Assembly (NCBI RefSeq): GCF_900187285.1
Contig: NZ_LT906470.1
Location: forward strand, 1,131,501-1,195,500
Direction of reading: 5' to 3'
Length of the DNA stretch: 64,000 nucleotides
Source of the DNA: Veillonella rodentium
Lineage (GTDB): Bacteria > Bacillota > Negativicutes > Veillonellales > Veillonellaceae
This document shows positions 18,896 to 29,233 of the stretch, one piece after another. How positions within the stretch are numbered: position 1 is the first letter of the stretch; each line of letters starts with the position of its first letter. Made by a program: the position numbers and the translations under genes. The notes under the pieces were generated by a model. It searched no databases. It was not told where the DNA came from and saw only the letters and a list, made by a program, of their open reading frames with translations.

Positions 18896-19034
18896 GTTCC
18901 AATCTATCGATAAACTAATATTAGATTATAAATAGATTATTTCATACAAAGATGAAGACTAGTATATTGATTATACATAGAACCCTTATGTAAAACACAT
19001 CATAAGAATTATATTCTACAAATCAAAATCAATC

Positions 19035-19979
19035 CTACCTCTCTGTAGTAATTTGCCATTCATTCCCATCCGTACTAATGTGAATACGTCCCATCGTATC
19101 CGTACGGTAAATAGCAATATTGTTTTCCTGCAAACGACGCAATGTCACATCGTGAGGATGACCATACTTATTATACATGCCATTTGAGATTAATGCACTC
19201 TCCGGCTTGATAGATTTCAAAAAATCTTCCGAACTGCTCGTGCGAGATCCGTGATGTCCTACCTTCAAAATACGTGCAAAGAGCTTGGAATTCAGTTCTT
19301 TCACCAATTTTTTCTCTTCTTGTATTTCTGCATCGCCCGTAAAGAGCATTGAAAATTTGCCGAAAATCAATTTTCCTACAATCGAATTATTATTAAGATC
19401 CGGCTCTCCTTTTTTATCGGTAAGCGTTTCATTCCACGGCGCATAAACTACAAAGACAGCCCCATGTCCAAAATCCACCACATCACCATTTTTTAAAGTC
19501 GAACGTTGAATCTTATTTTTTTCAATCCATCGTTCATAAGTTTTATACATATTGTTATCTACGGTGATACCGTCATCATAAACATGCTCAATAGGCATTG
19601 CTTTCGTAATTGCCAAGAATCCGCCCATATGATCTGCATGGGGATGGGTAATAATTACATTTTTAAGCTTCGTAACCCCCATTGATTTCAGTTGAGCCAC
19701 GATATTCTCACGATGTTCTATATCACCTGTATCAATCATACTGTACTCATCACCTATTTTAAGCAAAATGGCATCACCTTGACCGATATCGAGCATATAT
19801 ATATCAAGATGCCCCTCAGGTGTCGTCGTTTTCGTATCGATTGAATATTCCTTAGATGATGTTATTACAGTATTGGTTGCCGCATTGGCGACATCTGTCG
19901 ACTTGCATCCGGCAATGGCAAGAACCGGAATACATAAAAGCAATAGAAAGGTTAATAAGCGTTGTATTTTATATGTCAT
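19035..19979 (-). CDS. Metallo-beta-lactamase-fold lipoprotein, ComEC hydrolase domain-like
   Basis: 314 residues. An N-terminal lipoprotein signal (LTFLLLLCIPVLAIAGCKS, lipobox Cys at about 25) precedes a metallo-beta-lactamase domain of the ComEC/Rec2 C-terminal type: DIYMLDIGQGDAILLK, MIDTGD, ITHPHADHMGGFLAI (HxHxDH zinc motif), LFTGDAE and ILKVGHHGSRTSSSEDFL, with the C-terminal SNGMYNKYGHPH. The ComEC transmembrane channel is absent, so this is a stand-alone exported hydrolase, probably a phosphodiesterase or nuclease at the envelope. It overlaps the upstream gene by 4 bases. Confidence 0.85.
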   Translation of the reverse strand: MTYKIQRLLTFLLLLCIPVLAIAGCKSTDVANAATNTVITSSKEYSIDTKTTTPEGHLDIYMLDIGQGDAILLKIGDEYSMIDTGDIEHRENIVAQLKSMGVTKLKNVIITHPHADHMGGFLAITKAMPIEHVYDDGITVDNNMYKTYERWIEKNKIQRSTLKNGDVVDFGHGAVFVVYAPWNETLTDKKGEPDLNNNSIVGKLIFGKFSMLFTGDAEIQEEKKLVKELNSKLFARILKVGHHGSRTSSSEDFLKSIKPESALISNGMYNKYGHPHDVTLRRLQENNIAIYRTDTMGRIHISTDGNEWQITTER

Positions 19980-21556
19980 TTCCGTTCTCCCAACAATTCA
20001 CCAATAACCTGTCCGATATGGAGACTTACGTCACTCGGCGTATATCCCCAAGGCTTGTTATCAGATAAGAGATCGGCACTACGGCTATGTACATAAACGC
20101 CTAATACAGCACTATCCTGCAATGAATACCCCTGACTGATAAAAGCGGAAATAATCCCTGTTAATACATCTCCCATACCGCCTGTTCCCATTCCGGAATT
20201 TCCAATAGTATTGATATATACAGTTCCATCCGGTAAAGCCACCAAAGATGGTATACCTTTCAACACAAGAACAACATTATGAGCCATTGCAAAAGCTCGA
20301 GCCACTATTACGTAATTATGTTCAATCCACTTTACAGGCATATCGATAAGGCGACTGAATTCCCCCAAATGAGGCGTCATCACACATAATGGTATTGATT
20401 TTGACACAGAGTATAACTCATTAAAATCGCCTGACATCAAGGCATCTGTATTTACAATACCTATATGCCCCATTGCATATAATGCATCTGCATCAAACAC
20501 CAAAGGGTTATCACACGTAGTAAGTACAGATTGAACCAGTGTTTTTACCTCATCGGTACGTCCCAAACCCGGGCCGATGGCAACAACATTACGTTGATGA
20601 CATAAATCACTCATATCATCCGTTATAGAGGTAACCATAACTTCAGGAATAATGCGGTCTTGCACAATTTTCTGTATCTTTTCAGGTACAGCCAATGTAG
20701 TCTTACCTGCGCCGCTATGAACAGCAGCTTCACCGGCCAATATAGGAGCCCCGACCATATCCTGTGAGCCGCCGATAATGAGCAAATTACCATTTACACC
20801 TTTATGAGCCGTATCGGACCGATACTCTATTAATAGCTCAGCTAATTCGTTATCAATGGTAAATGTTTTATATCTATCCTCTATCATCTGCTGCCAAGGA
20901 ACTCCTAGAGGAGCAACAATACAAACTCCTCCGACATTTTTTCCCGGATAAAGCAATAGCCCCTGCTTCATTGCACCGAAGGTAACCGTATAATCACAGG
21001 CTAAAGTGCCTTCAGAAATCTGGCCCGTCGTCGCATCCAAGCCGGCAGGTACATCAATAGCCCATACATCAAATCCATATTGAGTTCTCATGATATCAAT
21101 ATCATGCAAAATCTCTATTGTCGAACTTCGTAATACACCTTCCAGTCCGGTACCTACCAAGCCCTCCACAACAACGACGGCCTGACTCCAATCATTAAAA
21201 TCATCGTATACCTCCACGCTGCATCCCATAACCTTACATCGTTTTAACTGACTCTGAAAGAGAGTACTTCCCTTATCAGGATTCCCACAAAGCACAACGC
21301 GTACAGGTACACCTTGTTCCATAAGATGACGTGCCGCAACCAGTCCATCCGCACCATTATTACCGCAACCGCAAAGGAATAACACAAAACGCCCCTGCAT
21401 GTTGTTTTCATCCAGCTGAAGCAAATTATAATTTCCCCACAAGGCATCTACGAGACCTCTGCCGGCATTTTCCATTAATAGCTCTAAAGGAATATCAAAA
21501 GCGGTAGGAACAATGTGATCAATATATTGTGCATCTTCTCGCGTCAATATGTGCAT
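19976..21556 (-). CDS. nnr: Bifunctional NAD(P)HX epimerase / ADP-dependent NAD(P)HX dehydratase
   Basis: About 526 residues. The N-terminal half is the YjeF_N epimerase (PTAFDIPLELLMENAGRGLVDAL, LCGCGNNGADGLVAARHL, AIDVPAGLDATTG). The C-terminal half is the ribokinase-like YjeF_C/NnrD dehydratase (LLIIGGSQDMVGAPILAGEAA, AIGPGLGR, FDADALYA, GTGGMGDVLTGIISAF). It repairs hydrated NADH/NADPH. Start choice: ATG at 21556 follows AAGGAGATTAGC; the ATG 15 bases earlier overlaps that site. The acpS-nnr order, nearly abutting, is common in Firmicutes. Confidence 0.95.
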   Translation of the reverse strand: MHILTREDAQYIDHIVPTAFDIPLELLMENAGRGLVDALWGNYNLLQLDENNMQGRFVLFLCGCGNNGADGLVAARHLMEQGVPVRVVLCGNPDKGSTLFQSQLKRCKVMGCSVEVYDDFNDWSQAVVVVEGLVGTGLEGVLRSSTIEILHDIDIMRTQYGFDVWAIDVPAGLDATTGQISEGTLACDYTVTFGAMKQGLLLYPGKNVGGVCIVAPLGVPWQQMIEDRYKTFTIDNELAELLIEYRSDTAHKGVNGNLLIIGGSQDMVGAPILAGEAAVHSGAGKTTLAVPEKIQKIVQDRIIPEVMVTSITDDMSDLCHQRNVVAIGPGLGRTDEVKTLVQSVLTTCDNPLVFDADALYAMGHIGIVNTDALMSGDFNELYSVSKSIPLCVMTPHLGEFSRLIDMPVKWIEHNYVIVARAFAMAHNVVLVLKGIPSLVALPDGTVYINTIGNSGMGTGGMGDVLTGIISAFISQGYSLQDSAVLGVYVHSRSADLLSDNKPWGYTPSDVSLHIGQVIGELLGERK

Positions 21557-21557
21557 G

Positions 21558-21929
21558 CTAATCTCCTTCAAAAATAACCGTACTCATCGCATATGATTGG
21601 CAATGACTGATAGATACGAGAATATTCTTGTATCCTGTCTCATCATATATTTCCTTAAATACATCTTGTAAACGAATGAAAGGTGCCCCTAAATTATCAT
21701 GGGCTATTTCTATATCTAACCAGGAACCTTTGCGCAATCCGGTTCCTAAGGCCTTCAGAAAAGCCTCTTTTGCCGCATATATGCCCGCATAAGATTCATA
21801 TTTTCCTTTATTACGACTTTCACAATATGCTATTTCAGCCTCCGTAAATAGACGTTCAAGAAACCGGTCAGATTTATTAATCGCATCGGTAATACGTTTA
21901 ATTTCAATAATATCATTACCTAGCCTCAT
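21558..21929 (-). CDS. acpS: AcpS, holo-acyl-carrier-protein synthase
   Basis: A 123-residue trimeric phosphopantetheinyl transferase. It has GNDIIEIKRI at the N-terminus (Mg-binding Asp) and the YAAKEAFLKALGTG core with the catalytic Glu and Lys. It transfers 4'-phosphopantetheine from CoA to ACP for fatty acid synthesis. Start: ATG at 21929 after TAGGAGGCATAT. A TATAAT-like -10 lies about 30 bases upstream without a convincing -35. Confidence 0.95.
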   Translation of the reverse strand: MRLGNDIIEIKRITDAINKSDRFLERLFTEAEIAYCESRNKGKYESYAGIYAAKEAFLKALGTGLRKGSWLDIEIAHDNLGAPFIRLQDVFKEIYDETGYKNILVSISHCQSYAMSTVIFEGD

Positions 21930-21979
21930 ATATGCCTCCTATATACACTAATAATTTCATTATACACGTATAATAGAAG

Positions 21980-22075
21980 AAAAAAAAATTCCGACCCCAT
22001 TGGTACAACAGGATCGAAATTTATATGGTGTCAGATCATCTTATATTCATAATACCTATAATATATCTGACCCGT
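21980..22075 (-). terminator. Terminator region after the propeller-like gene
   Basis: Two hairpins on the minus strand. GGGTCAGAT pairs with ATCTGAC (about 22024-22075). Then TTTCGATCC pairs with GGGTCGGAA (about 21984-22021), ending in eight Ts. The second is a convincing intrinsic terminator; the first may be an additional structure. The rest of the 280-base gap (21930-22209) is AT-rich, with nothing else I can support. Confidence 0.75.
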
Positions 22076-22209
22076 TCATTATAACAAAGTTAATTCTATG
22101 AGGCAATCATAAAATATAAAATAAATTCATAGCAATATGTAAATCTATATATTACTAATTATTATATACTAGATAATCGATTATCAACATATTCAAATAT
22201 AGCAATAGA

Positions 22210-23001
22210 TTATGCCCGTGTATCAAACGGTAATTTAGGAACTCCGTAAATCTGCACCTTTCCCTTATAATTTACGGCTACATACATGATCCCCTTCCGA
22301 TAATCCATATCTTCAACCTCCATACCGCTGGTATATGGCATAATACTTTGAACATCACCACCTTTATTTACAAAAACAAATGACGACAAAGTTGTAAAGA
22401 TGGTACTGCCATTATGGGCATAAGCCCCATTATTATTTAGATTGCTATGTTGGGCATTGATTCTAGCAGAACGTAATCGTTTAAACCGTGCATCATAATA
22501 ATTAATAGTTCGATATGTATTGGTTAAAGGTAAAATGGATACAAATTGATTCAATTCGGTATCATAAGCCAGATTAAAAACTTTATCGCTCAGTTTAATC
22601 GGACTTTCCACCTGTAATGTATCCGCATTGATGGGCGTCACCATATAACCATTAACTATCGCATTGGTGGTATAGAGCTTATTCGTCTTCGGATTATAGG
22701 TCAATGTATTCATGTGTCCTAAATTATTTTTATCTTTATATTCATAACGATTTACAACGTTAAAATTGCTAGGATCCAGTTCATAAATAATCTGTTTTGT
22801 ACTCTCTTCATTAATACATGCTAACACGAATACATCTTTCTTCGAATTATAACAAAACCCCTGACATTGATTAACGCCTTCGTTTAAAGGTACTGTTGCT
22901 AATAACTTTAACGACATAGGTGTTTGAACCTCTAATACACGACGCTCCACAGTCGGCATCATTATTAACGTATTAATATAATCTAAAATTGCCTGATCCA
23001 T
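22210..23001 (-). CDS. Unrecognised protein, probable beta-propeller fold
   Basis: 263 residues, no signal peptide or membrane segment. I do not recognise the family. Several 40-45-residue units have the shape of propeller blades: KDVFVLACINEESTKQIIYE, HMNTLTYNPKTNKLYTTNA, FNLAYDTELNQFVSILPLT, MDYRKGIMYVAVNYKGKVQI. The phrase 'NPKTNKLYTTN' resembles YVTN/NHL-type repeats. It is a single-gene unit between a tRNA and acpS with its own terminator, and is Asn/Tyr-rich compared with its neighbours, which may point to transfer. Start: ATG after AAGGAGTATTT. Possible roles include a phage-type receptor-binding or cargo protein; this is not established. Confidence 0.55.
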   Translation of the reverse strand: MDQAILDYINTLIMMPTVERRVLEVQTPMSLKLLATVPLNEGVNQCQGFCYNSKKDVFVLACINEESTKQIIYELDPSNFNVVNRYEYKDKNNLGHMNTLTYNPKTNKLYTTNAIVNGYMVTPINADTLQVESPIKLSDKVFNLAYDTELNQFVSILPLTNTYRTINYYDARFKRLRSARINAQHSNLNNNGAYAHNGSTIFTTLSSFVFVNKGGDVQSIMPYTSGMEVEDMDYRKGIMYVAVNYKGKVQIYGVPKLPFDTRA

Positions 23002-23093
23002 AAATACTCCTTATTAAATTCAAAATAACGCATTTAACATAAAAACTAATAAAAACTAATAAATTCAATGAAATATATAAGAATTTAATATAT

Positions 23094-23127
23094 AAAAATA
23101 GACGGCAAGACATAAAGCCTTACCGCC
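23094..23127 (-). terminator. Terminator of tRNA-Leu
   Basis: The stem GGCGGTAAG / CTTGCCGTC (with G-T wobbles) and a TATTTTTATA tail on the minus strand lie 7 bases after the CCA end of the tRNA. Confidence 0.85.
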
Positions 23128-23133
23128 TAAGTT

Positions 23134-23217
23134 TGGTGCCGGAGGTGGGACTTGAACCCACACGGTGTTACCCGCTTGATTTTGAGTCAAGTGCGTCTGC
23201 CATTCCGCCACTCCGGC
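23134..23217 (-). tRNA. tRNA-Leu, anticodon CAA
   Basis: Acceptor GCCGGAG pairs with CTCCGGC, discriminator A, and CCA is encoded in the DNA. The anticodon stem CTTGA/TCAAG encloses CTCAAAA, giving anticodon CAA (UUG codons). The variable arm is long (class II, as for Leu), and the T arm holds GGTTCAAGTCC. It has its own promoter and terminator. Confidence 0.96.
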
Positions 23218-23234
23218 ATTTCGGAACATTTGTA

Positions 23235-23263
23235 ATTATACCTAAACGCCCAATTGATGTCAA
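23235..23263 (-). promoter_or_regulatory. Promoter of tRNA-Leu
   Basis: A perfect TTGACA (23258-23263), 17-base spacer and perfect TATAAT (23235-23240) lie about 18 bases upstream of the tRNA 5' end. Confidence 0.9.
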
Positions 23264-23270
23264 TATATTT

Positions 23271-24032
23271 TTATTTTTTATATAAAATTTTTTGAACAGC
23301 TTCCATATCCGAATCGGATTGTTGTTTCCATGTCAAAGCTACAGCAGTGATATAACCCTTTCGAGCATATTCCACATCAGTCGGAACAGCCTCCGCACCA
23401 TAATCCAGTTCACCGGCTAACCAATAATAATCCTGACCTCTCGAATTAATACGTGCATCAATGATATTACTATATGTTTGTAAGCCTTGACTCACTATTT
23501 TAAAATGATCCCAATCACATAGACCTCTTAGTGGAAAATTCACATTCAACAATCCCGTAAACTGACCGGATACATAGATTTTTTCTATCAAATCATGAAT
23601 AAATGGATGCATCTCTTCCGCTCTTTCCGGGGAGTAACGCTCCACGGATAATGCCAATCCGGGAATACCGTAAAAACAACTTTCCATAGCCGCGGATACT
23701 GTTCCTGAATACAGCACATCGGAACCTAAATTGAAGCCATGATTAATACCTGAGACAACTAAATCAGGTATATCATCCGTTAATAAATAACTCAAACCGA
23801 ATTTCATACAATCCGACGGAGTCCCTGTTAGTGCATAGAGGCGAGGATTTTCATCCTCGCCATTATATGCATCTAACTTTAAAGGATTTTCCGTAGTCAA
23901 TGCATGTGACTTGGCACTTTGCTCCATAGCGGGTGCCACGACGGTAATACGATAAAACTGTCCTAAATAATCAGCCAAGTTACGTAAGCCATCGGCTAAT
24001 ATACCGTCATCATTACACATTAAAATATGCAT
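23271..24032 (-). CDS. surE: SurE, 5'/3'-nucleotidase
   Basis: 253 residues with the N-terminal MHILMCNDDGILADGLRNLA (metal-binding Asp-Asp, with Asn and Ser ligands later) and the signature VVSGINHGFNLGSDVLYSGTVSAAMES. It is a metal-dependent phosphatase of nucleoside monophosphates and 3'-nucleotides, linked to stationary-phase survival. It is the last protein gene of the group behind the lipid and glycan genes. Its stop is close to the tRNA promoter. Confidence 0.95.
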   Translation of the reverse strand: MHILMCNDDGILADGLRNLADYLGQFYRITVVAPAMEQSAKSHALTTENPLKLDAYNGEDENPRLYALTGTPSDCMKFGLSYLLTDDIPDLVVSGINHGFNLGSDVLYSGTVSAAMESCFYGIPGLALSVERYSPERAEEMHPFIHDLIEKIYVSGQFTGLLNVNFPLRGLCDWDHFKIVSQGLQTYSNIIDARINSRGQDYYWLAGELDYGAEAVPTDVEYARKGYITAVALTWKQQSDSDMEAVQKILYKK

Positions 24033-24049
24033 ATCTACTCCTGAAAAGT

Positions 24050-25315
24050 CTATTTACTGCACTTTTTATTCATATCGCCCATACGAGTCAATTTGACATC
24101 ATATAAGCCTACCGCACGTGTATGCTGCGTGTGAGACCACACCTTATTATGCCGTCTGAAGAAGCCCAAAATATTAACGGGAATCCACGAATATACAAAT
24201 AAAGGATATAACAAATAATAGAACCAGATCTTAGGCGGCACCTTAATTTTTAACAATACTACAAGCGGGAACAGGTATTGTCCTACACCGATGATTGTCC
24301 ATACAGACATCGGCAAAATCTGATACAGAATATTGGTATAAATAGGTATATACGCATTAATATAAGATAACACTAAATATATAGTAGTCACCAATAAGAA
24401 ATACGGTTGGCTCACCTGGAATATACCGTCCAAAATCATAAGATTTCCCGTTTTAATGCCTATAGCAAACAGTTTTGGTATATACCGCCCTGCACAATCA
24501 AACTGGCCTTGTGCCCATCGTAAACGCTGCCGGCAAGATGCCATCATGGTCGTCACCTTTTCATCATAAACAATAGCATCATGAGCCCAACAGGTACGAA
24601 CACCATGAGTCAATAATTTCATGGAAAACTCCATATCTTCCGTCAAACTGTTGCAATCCCACCCGTATTCTCTGATAACAGACGTACGAATACACATGCC
24701 GGTTCCACCTAAAGCAGTAGATAAGCCAACCCGATATTTTGCCAGATGCCACATATGATTAACCATCCAGAAGGCAATCGAAAATGTTCCTGCCACCCAT
24801 GAATCTGTAGGATTCTTAGAGTTAAGATATCCTTGAATAACGGACTCGCCCTTCTCTAAATGATCATTCATTTCTAACATAAATTGAGGATGTACTAAAT
24901 TATCGGCATCAAAAACAAGAAATGCATCATAATGGGTATCCATTTTCTCAACGCGGTCAAACATCCATCCCATGGCATACCCTTTGCCGACTTCATCTCT
25001 GTTGACGCGCACATGCACATTGGCACCTGCAGCTTCCGCAACCTCTGCAGTCTTATCGGTACAGTTATCAGCTACAACAAAAATATCATATAGTTCATCA
25101 GGATAATCCAAGCTGCGTAAATTTTTTACCAGCTCTCCCACTACAGCTTCCTCATTATGTGCACATACCACAATGGCAAAAGAATTCTTCGGTGTGTAAT
25201 TTTTATGTACCCGTGACCGCCACATACCAATAACGGCTAGTACAAAATAATAAATCGTATAAATCACGATTATTACCTGCATAGGAATCAATAATAGATC
25301 CAGTAGGTAATTCAT
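24050..25315 (-). CDS. Membrane-associated family 2 glycosyltransferase
   Basis: About 421 residues. An N-terminal membrane segment (LLDLLLIPMQVIIVIYTIYYF) is followed by a GT-A domain with FAIVVCAHNEEAVVGELV, the VADNCTDKT and FDADNLVHPQF (DxD) motifs, EDMEFSMKL and QRLRWAQGQ (Q-x-x-R-W, typical of processive or hyaluronan-synthase-like GT2 enzymes), and three or four C-terminal membrane segments. It probably adds sugars to an envelope glycan; the substrate cannot be read from sequence. Start choice: ATG at 25315 after TGGAGGATATTAGT, not the ATG 15 bases earlier, which overlaps that site. Confidence 0.85.
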   Translation of the reverse strand: MNYLLDLLLIPMQVIIVIYTIYYFVLAVIGMWRSRVHKNYTPKNSFAIVVCAHNEEAVVGELVKNLRSLDYPDELYDIFVVADNCTDKTAEVAEAAGANVHVRVNRDEVGKGYAMGWMFDRVEKMDTHYDAFLVFDADNLVHPQFMLEMNDHLEKGESVIQGYLNSKNPTDSWVAGTFSIAFWMVNHMWHLAKYRVGLSTALGGTGMCIRTSVIREYGWDCNSLTEDMEFSMKLLTHGVRTCWAHDAIVYDEKVTTMMASCRQRLRWAQGQFDCAGRYIPKLFAIGIKTGNLMILDGIFQVSQPYFLLVTTIYLVLSYINAYIPIYTNILYQILPMSVWTIIGVGQYLFPLVVLLKIKVPPKIWFYYLLYPLFVYSWIPVNILGFFRRHNKVWSHTQHTRAVGLYDVKLTRMGDMNKKCSK

Positions 25316-25334
25316 ACTAATATCCTCCACACAC

Positions 25335-26006
25335 CTATTTACGCACTATATTTATGGCCGAGTTACAAAGCCCAAACAACACATACCCGGCAAAAATCAT
25401 AACAGCCCATGTATGCCAGTCATACACGAGACATGCTACTACAAAAGCCAATGTAACGGCAATTGCGATGTAGTTAATGCGCACCGCACTATGACCTTTA
25501 AAATCAGGATATTTTACTTCGCTAACCATGAGAATCCCCACACAAATCATGGCTACCGCAAGTACAAGCTGAGGAACCGACACACCACACAATACATACG
25601 TTGCCGCTAAACAGCCGGCCGCAGGAATCGGTAACCCCTCAAAATATCCATGAACTTCATCAGTTTTAATGTTAAAACGAGCTAAGCGAAAGGCCCCTAA
25701 AACGGCAAATACCAAAAGTGGTATATACGCTACCCAACCTAAACCGAATAACTCCTTCGTATATAACATATAGGCAGGAGCCACACCAAATCCGACCACA
25801 TCGGATAAAGAATCCAACTCGCGTCCCATAGGGCCCGCTACGCCCAATGCACGTGCCACACGACCATCAAGGCCATCTGCGACCAAAGAAAGCAAAATAC
25901 ATATAGCTGCCGCAAAAGAATCTCCTGTAGCAGAGAAAGTGATACTGATAACACCAAATACTAAATTAGCAGCGGTGAATAGATTAGGAATAACAGACTT
26001 ATTCAC
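25335..26006 (-). CDS. pssA: CDP-diacylglycerol-serine O-phosphatidyltransferase
   Basis: A 223-residue polytopic membrane enzyme with the CDP-alcohol phosphatidyltransferase motif D-G-x2-A-R-x8-G-x3-D-x3-D, visible in VADGLDGRVARALGVAGP and then ELDSLSD. Type II (Firmicute-like) PssA with about six to eight membrane segments. It makes phosphatidylserine. GTG start after GGGAGGTTGCGTC; it overlaps psd by 8 bases, and product and substrate follow one another in the operon. Confidence 0.93.
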   Translation of the reverse strand: MNKSVIPNLFTAANLVFGVISITFSATGDSFAAAICILLSLVADGLDGRVARALGVAGPMGRELDSLSDVVGFGVAPAYMLYTKELFGLGWVAYIPLLVFAVLGAFRLARFNIKTDEVHGYFEGLPIPAAGCLAATYVLCGVSVPQLVLAVAMICVGILMVSEVKYPDFKGHSAVRINYIAIAVTLAFVVACLVYDWHTWAVMIFAGYVLFGLCNSAINIVRK

Positions 26007-26640
26007 GACGCAACCTCCCTATAACGGTATCTCCACCCGTAATATGTTGACCTTTTTCCACGAACAACTCTACATCCTTGTCCATGTACAGCTCCGTACA
26101 AGAACCGAATTTTATCATTCCGTACAATTGTCCTCGCTCAAGCATACTGTCAAGATCTGTCCAAGATACGATGCGTCGAGCTAAAAGCCCTGCAATTTGT
26201 GTTACCAACACAGCAGTACGATCATTTTCGATACAAATTGTATGTCGTTCATTTTCAAAACCTACATCTTCTTTAAAGGCAGGCAAAAAACTTCCCATCG
26301 TGTAATGACGATATGTAATCTTTCCTCCGATAGGTGCTCTATTGGCATGTACATCAAATACGGATAAGAATATGGTAACTTTCTTACATTCCCGATGTAG
26401 ATATATATCTTCATAAACATCTGAAATATCCATGATTTTACCATCCGCAGGGGATAGAATTAAATCCGGATCTTGAGGGATAACGCGTTTTGGATTTCTA
26501 AAAAAATTAATAAAGAATAAAGCCAAGATAAAAGGAATAATAGCAATAATATAATATCCAAAAAACGCCAATACCGCTGAAAGAACGAGCATAGCACCAA
26601 TCAGCGGGAACCCTTCTTTTATAATTGGTCCTGTAGGCAC
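25999..26640 (-). CDS. psd: Phosphatidylserine decarboxylase proenzyme
   Basis: 213 residues, the short prokaryotic form. It has two membrane segments at the N-terminus, the ILSPADGKIMD segment, the FLSVFDVHANRAPIGG motif, and the C-terminal IKFGSCTEL where the Gly-Ser bond is expected to self-cleave to form the pyruvoyl cofactor (family motif L/FGST; here FGSC). It converts phosphatidylserine to phosphatidylethanolamine, a membrane lipid expected in this diderm lineage. GTG start after GAGGAGTGTTGAATT. Confidence 0.93.
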   Translation of the reverse strand: MPTGPIIKEGFPLIGAMLVLSAVLAFFGYYIIAIIPFILALFFINFFRNPKRVIPQDPDLILSPADGKIMDISDVYEDIYLHRECKKVTIFLSVFDVHANRAPIGGKITYRHYTMGSFLPAFKEDVGFENERHTICIENDRTAVLVTQIAGLLARRIVSWTDLDSMLERGQLYGMIKFGSCTELYMDKDVELFVEKGQHITGGDTVIGRLRRE

Positions 26641-26654
26641 AATTCAACACTCCT

Positions 26655-27377
26655 CTATTTATTTCTAATAACCGTCCACATAAACTTAGGAATAGCCAAC
26701 ATTCGGCCGATCCGTTTAGGTTCTAAATATAGGCGATACAACCATTCAAGTCGATTTTGCTGCATCCAATGTGGAGCCCGAGGAATATTACCGGCCAGAA
26801 CATCAAATGATCCACCAATACCGATGGCAACCACACCATCGAGATGACTCAAATTTTCTGAAATCCATTGTTCCTGTTTTGGAACACCTAAAGCAACAAA
26901 TACAAGCTTGGCTTTGGAATCACCAATGGCTTTTATGATTTTCTGTTCTTCTATGCTATCGAAAAATCCATCATGAATTCCGACAATATTCAAAGGGCCG
27001 ACTTCAGCAGATAAATTATCAATTGCTCGCTGAGCAACACCTGGTGCCGCCCCTAAGCAGTATACAGGAATTTGGTGAGTCGCCGCAACCTTAAATAATT
27101 CCTTCGTTACATCCACACCGGTCACACGCTCCGGTACATGTTCACCGTTACGCTCTGCAGCCCATAAAATGCCAGCCCCATCCGGTACGACAAGACTAGC
27201 ATTATTCAATATGGTATGCAATGTAGGATTTTCATTTGCCAACATAACCATTTCTGCATTAGCCGTTGCCACTAAATGTAGCCCCGGCGCCGCAGTTAGT
27301 TGTAAAATACGTTGAATCGCCTCATTCATTGTTAAACAATCAATAGGCACAGACAAAACAGAAATACGTTTACTCAA
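26655..27377 (-). CDS. WecG/TagA/CpsF-family glycosyltransferase
   Basis: A 240-residue GT26 enzyme. Segments visible: VLSVPIDCLTMNEAIQRIL at the N-terminus, VATANAEMVMLA (the T-N-A/P-E motif), VVPDGAGILWAA, YCLGAAPGVAQRA, and VFVALGVPKQEQWI. Members add ManNAc or ManNAcA to undecaprenyl-linked intermediates in teichoic-acid or enterobacterial common antigen-like glycans. TTG start after GGAGTATTACA. The neighbours are lipid genes and another glycosyltransferase, consistent with envelope work. Confidence 0.9.
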   Translation of the reverse strand: MSKRISVLSVPIDCLTMNEAIQRILQLTAAPGLHLVATANAEMVMLANENPTLHTILNNASLVVPDGAGILWAAERNGEHVPERVTGVDVTKELFKVAATHQIPVYCLGAAPGVAQRAIDNLSAEVGPLNIVGIHDGFFDSIEEQKIIKAIGDSKAKLVFVALGVPKQEQWISENLSHLDGVVAIGIGGSFDVLAGNIPRAPHWMQQNRLEWLYRLYLEPKRIGRMLAIPKFMWTVIRNK

Positions 27378-27389
27378 TGTAATACTCCA

Positions 27390-28918
<1,529 letters not shown>

Positions 28919-28920
28919 CT

Positions 28921-29106
28921 TTAGCGTTCAGACCGCAAAATGCCGCCTTCCATATAATCATCTTTTTTCATGTCTACGAAGATTATCTTTACCGCATCTG
29001 CCGGAACTTTAACGATTTCCACGGCGGCCTTCGTAATAGCTTCACCTAACTGTTTTTTCTGTTCTTTTGTACGCCCTTCAACGAGCTCTACATGAATAAG
29101 TGGCAT
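28921..29106 (-). CDS. 4-oxalocrotonate tautomerase-family protein
   Basis: About 61 residues starting MPLIHVELVEGRTKEQK. The catalytic N-terminal Pro is exposed after Met removal, and Arg11/12-type residues and a Phe-Val-Asp segment are present. Start choice: ATG at 29106 after GGAGGTAACT is the only start that yields Pro1, which excludes the upstream ATG. Substrates for this family (tautomerisation of enol-keto acids) vary; the physiological role is unknown. It stands alone, with its own promoter and terminator. Confidence 0.9.
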   Translation of the reverse strand: MPLIHVELVEGRTKEQKKQLGEAITKAAVEIVKVPADAVKIIFVDMKKDDYMEGGILRSER

Positions 29107-29145
29107 AGTTACCTCCATAGATGAAAGAAATAAATTGTTTGTTCT

Positions 29146-29174
29146 ATTATACGGTATGAAGAACTGTTACACAA
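29146..29174 (-). promoter_or_regulatory. Promoter of the tautomerase gene
   Basis: TTGTGT (29169-29174), 17-base spacer and perfect TATAAT (29146-29151) on the minus strand, about 40 bases before the start codon. Confidence 0.75.
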
Positions 29175-29233
29175 GGGGCAAAGCCAGATAAAATCTATAT
29201 TATTGCCACTTATGAACTTATAACTTCTACCTC

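Noticed and set aside
18811-19034. A ydaO-type c-di-AMP riboswitch before the amidase
   Set aside because: The position is suggestive because this class precedes cell-wall genes, but I find none of its conserved blocks; only an unassigned hairpin remains.
23041-23072. Tandem AAAAACTAAT repeats
   Set aside because: Only two copies in AT-rich sequence; no sign of a functional repeat array.
23134-23217. tRNA-Leu as the attachment site of the prophage
   Set aside because: The tRNA is intact, 38 kb away, and has no adjacent phage genes or duplicated 3' end.
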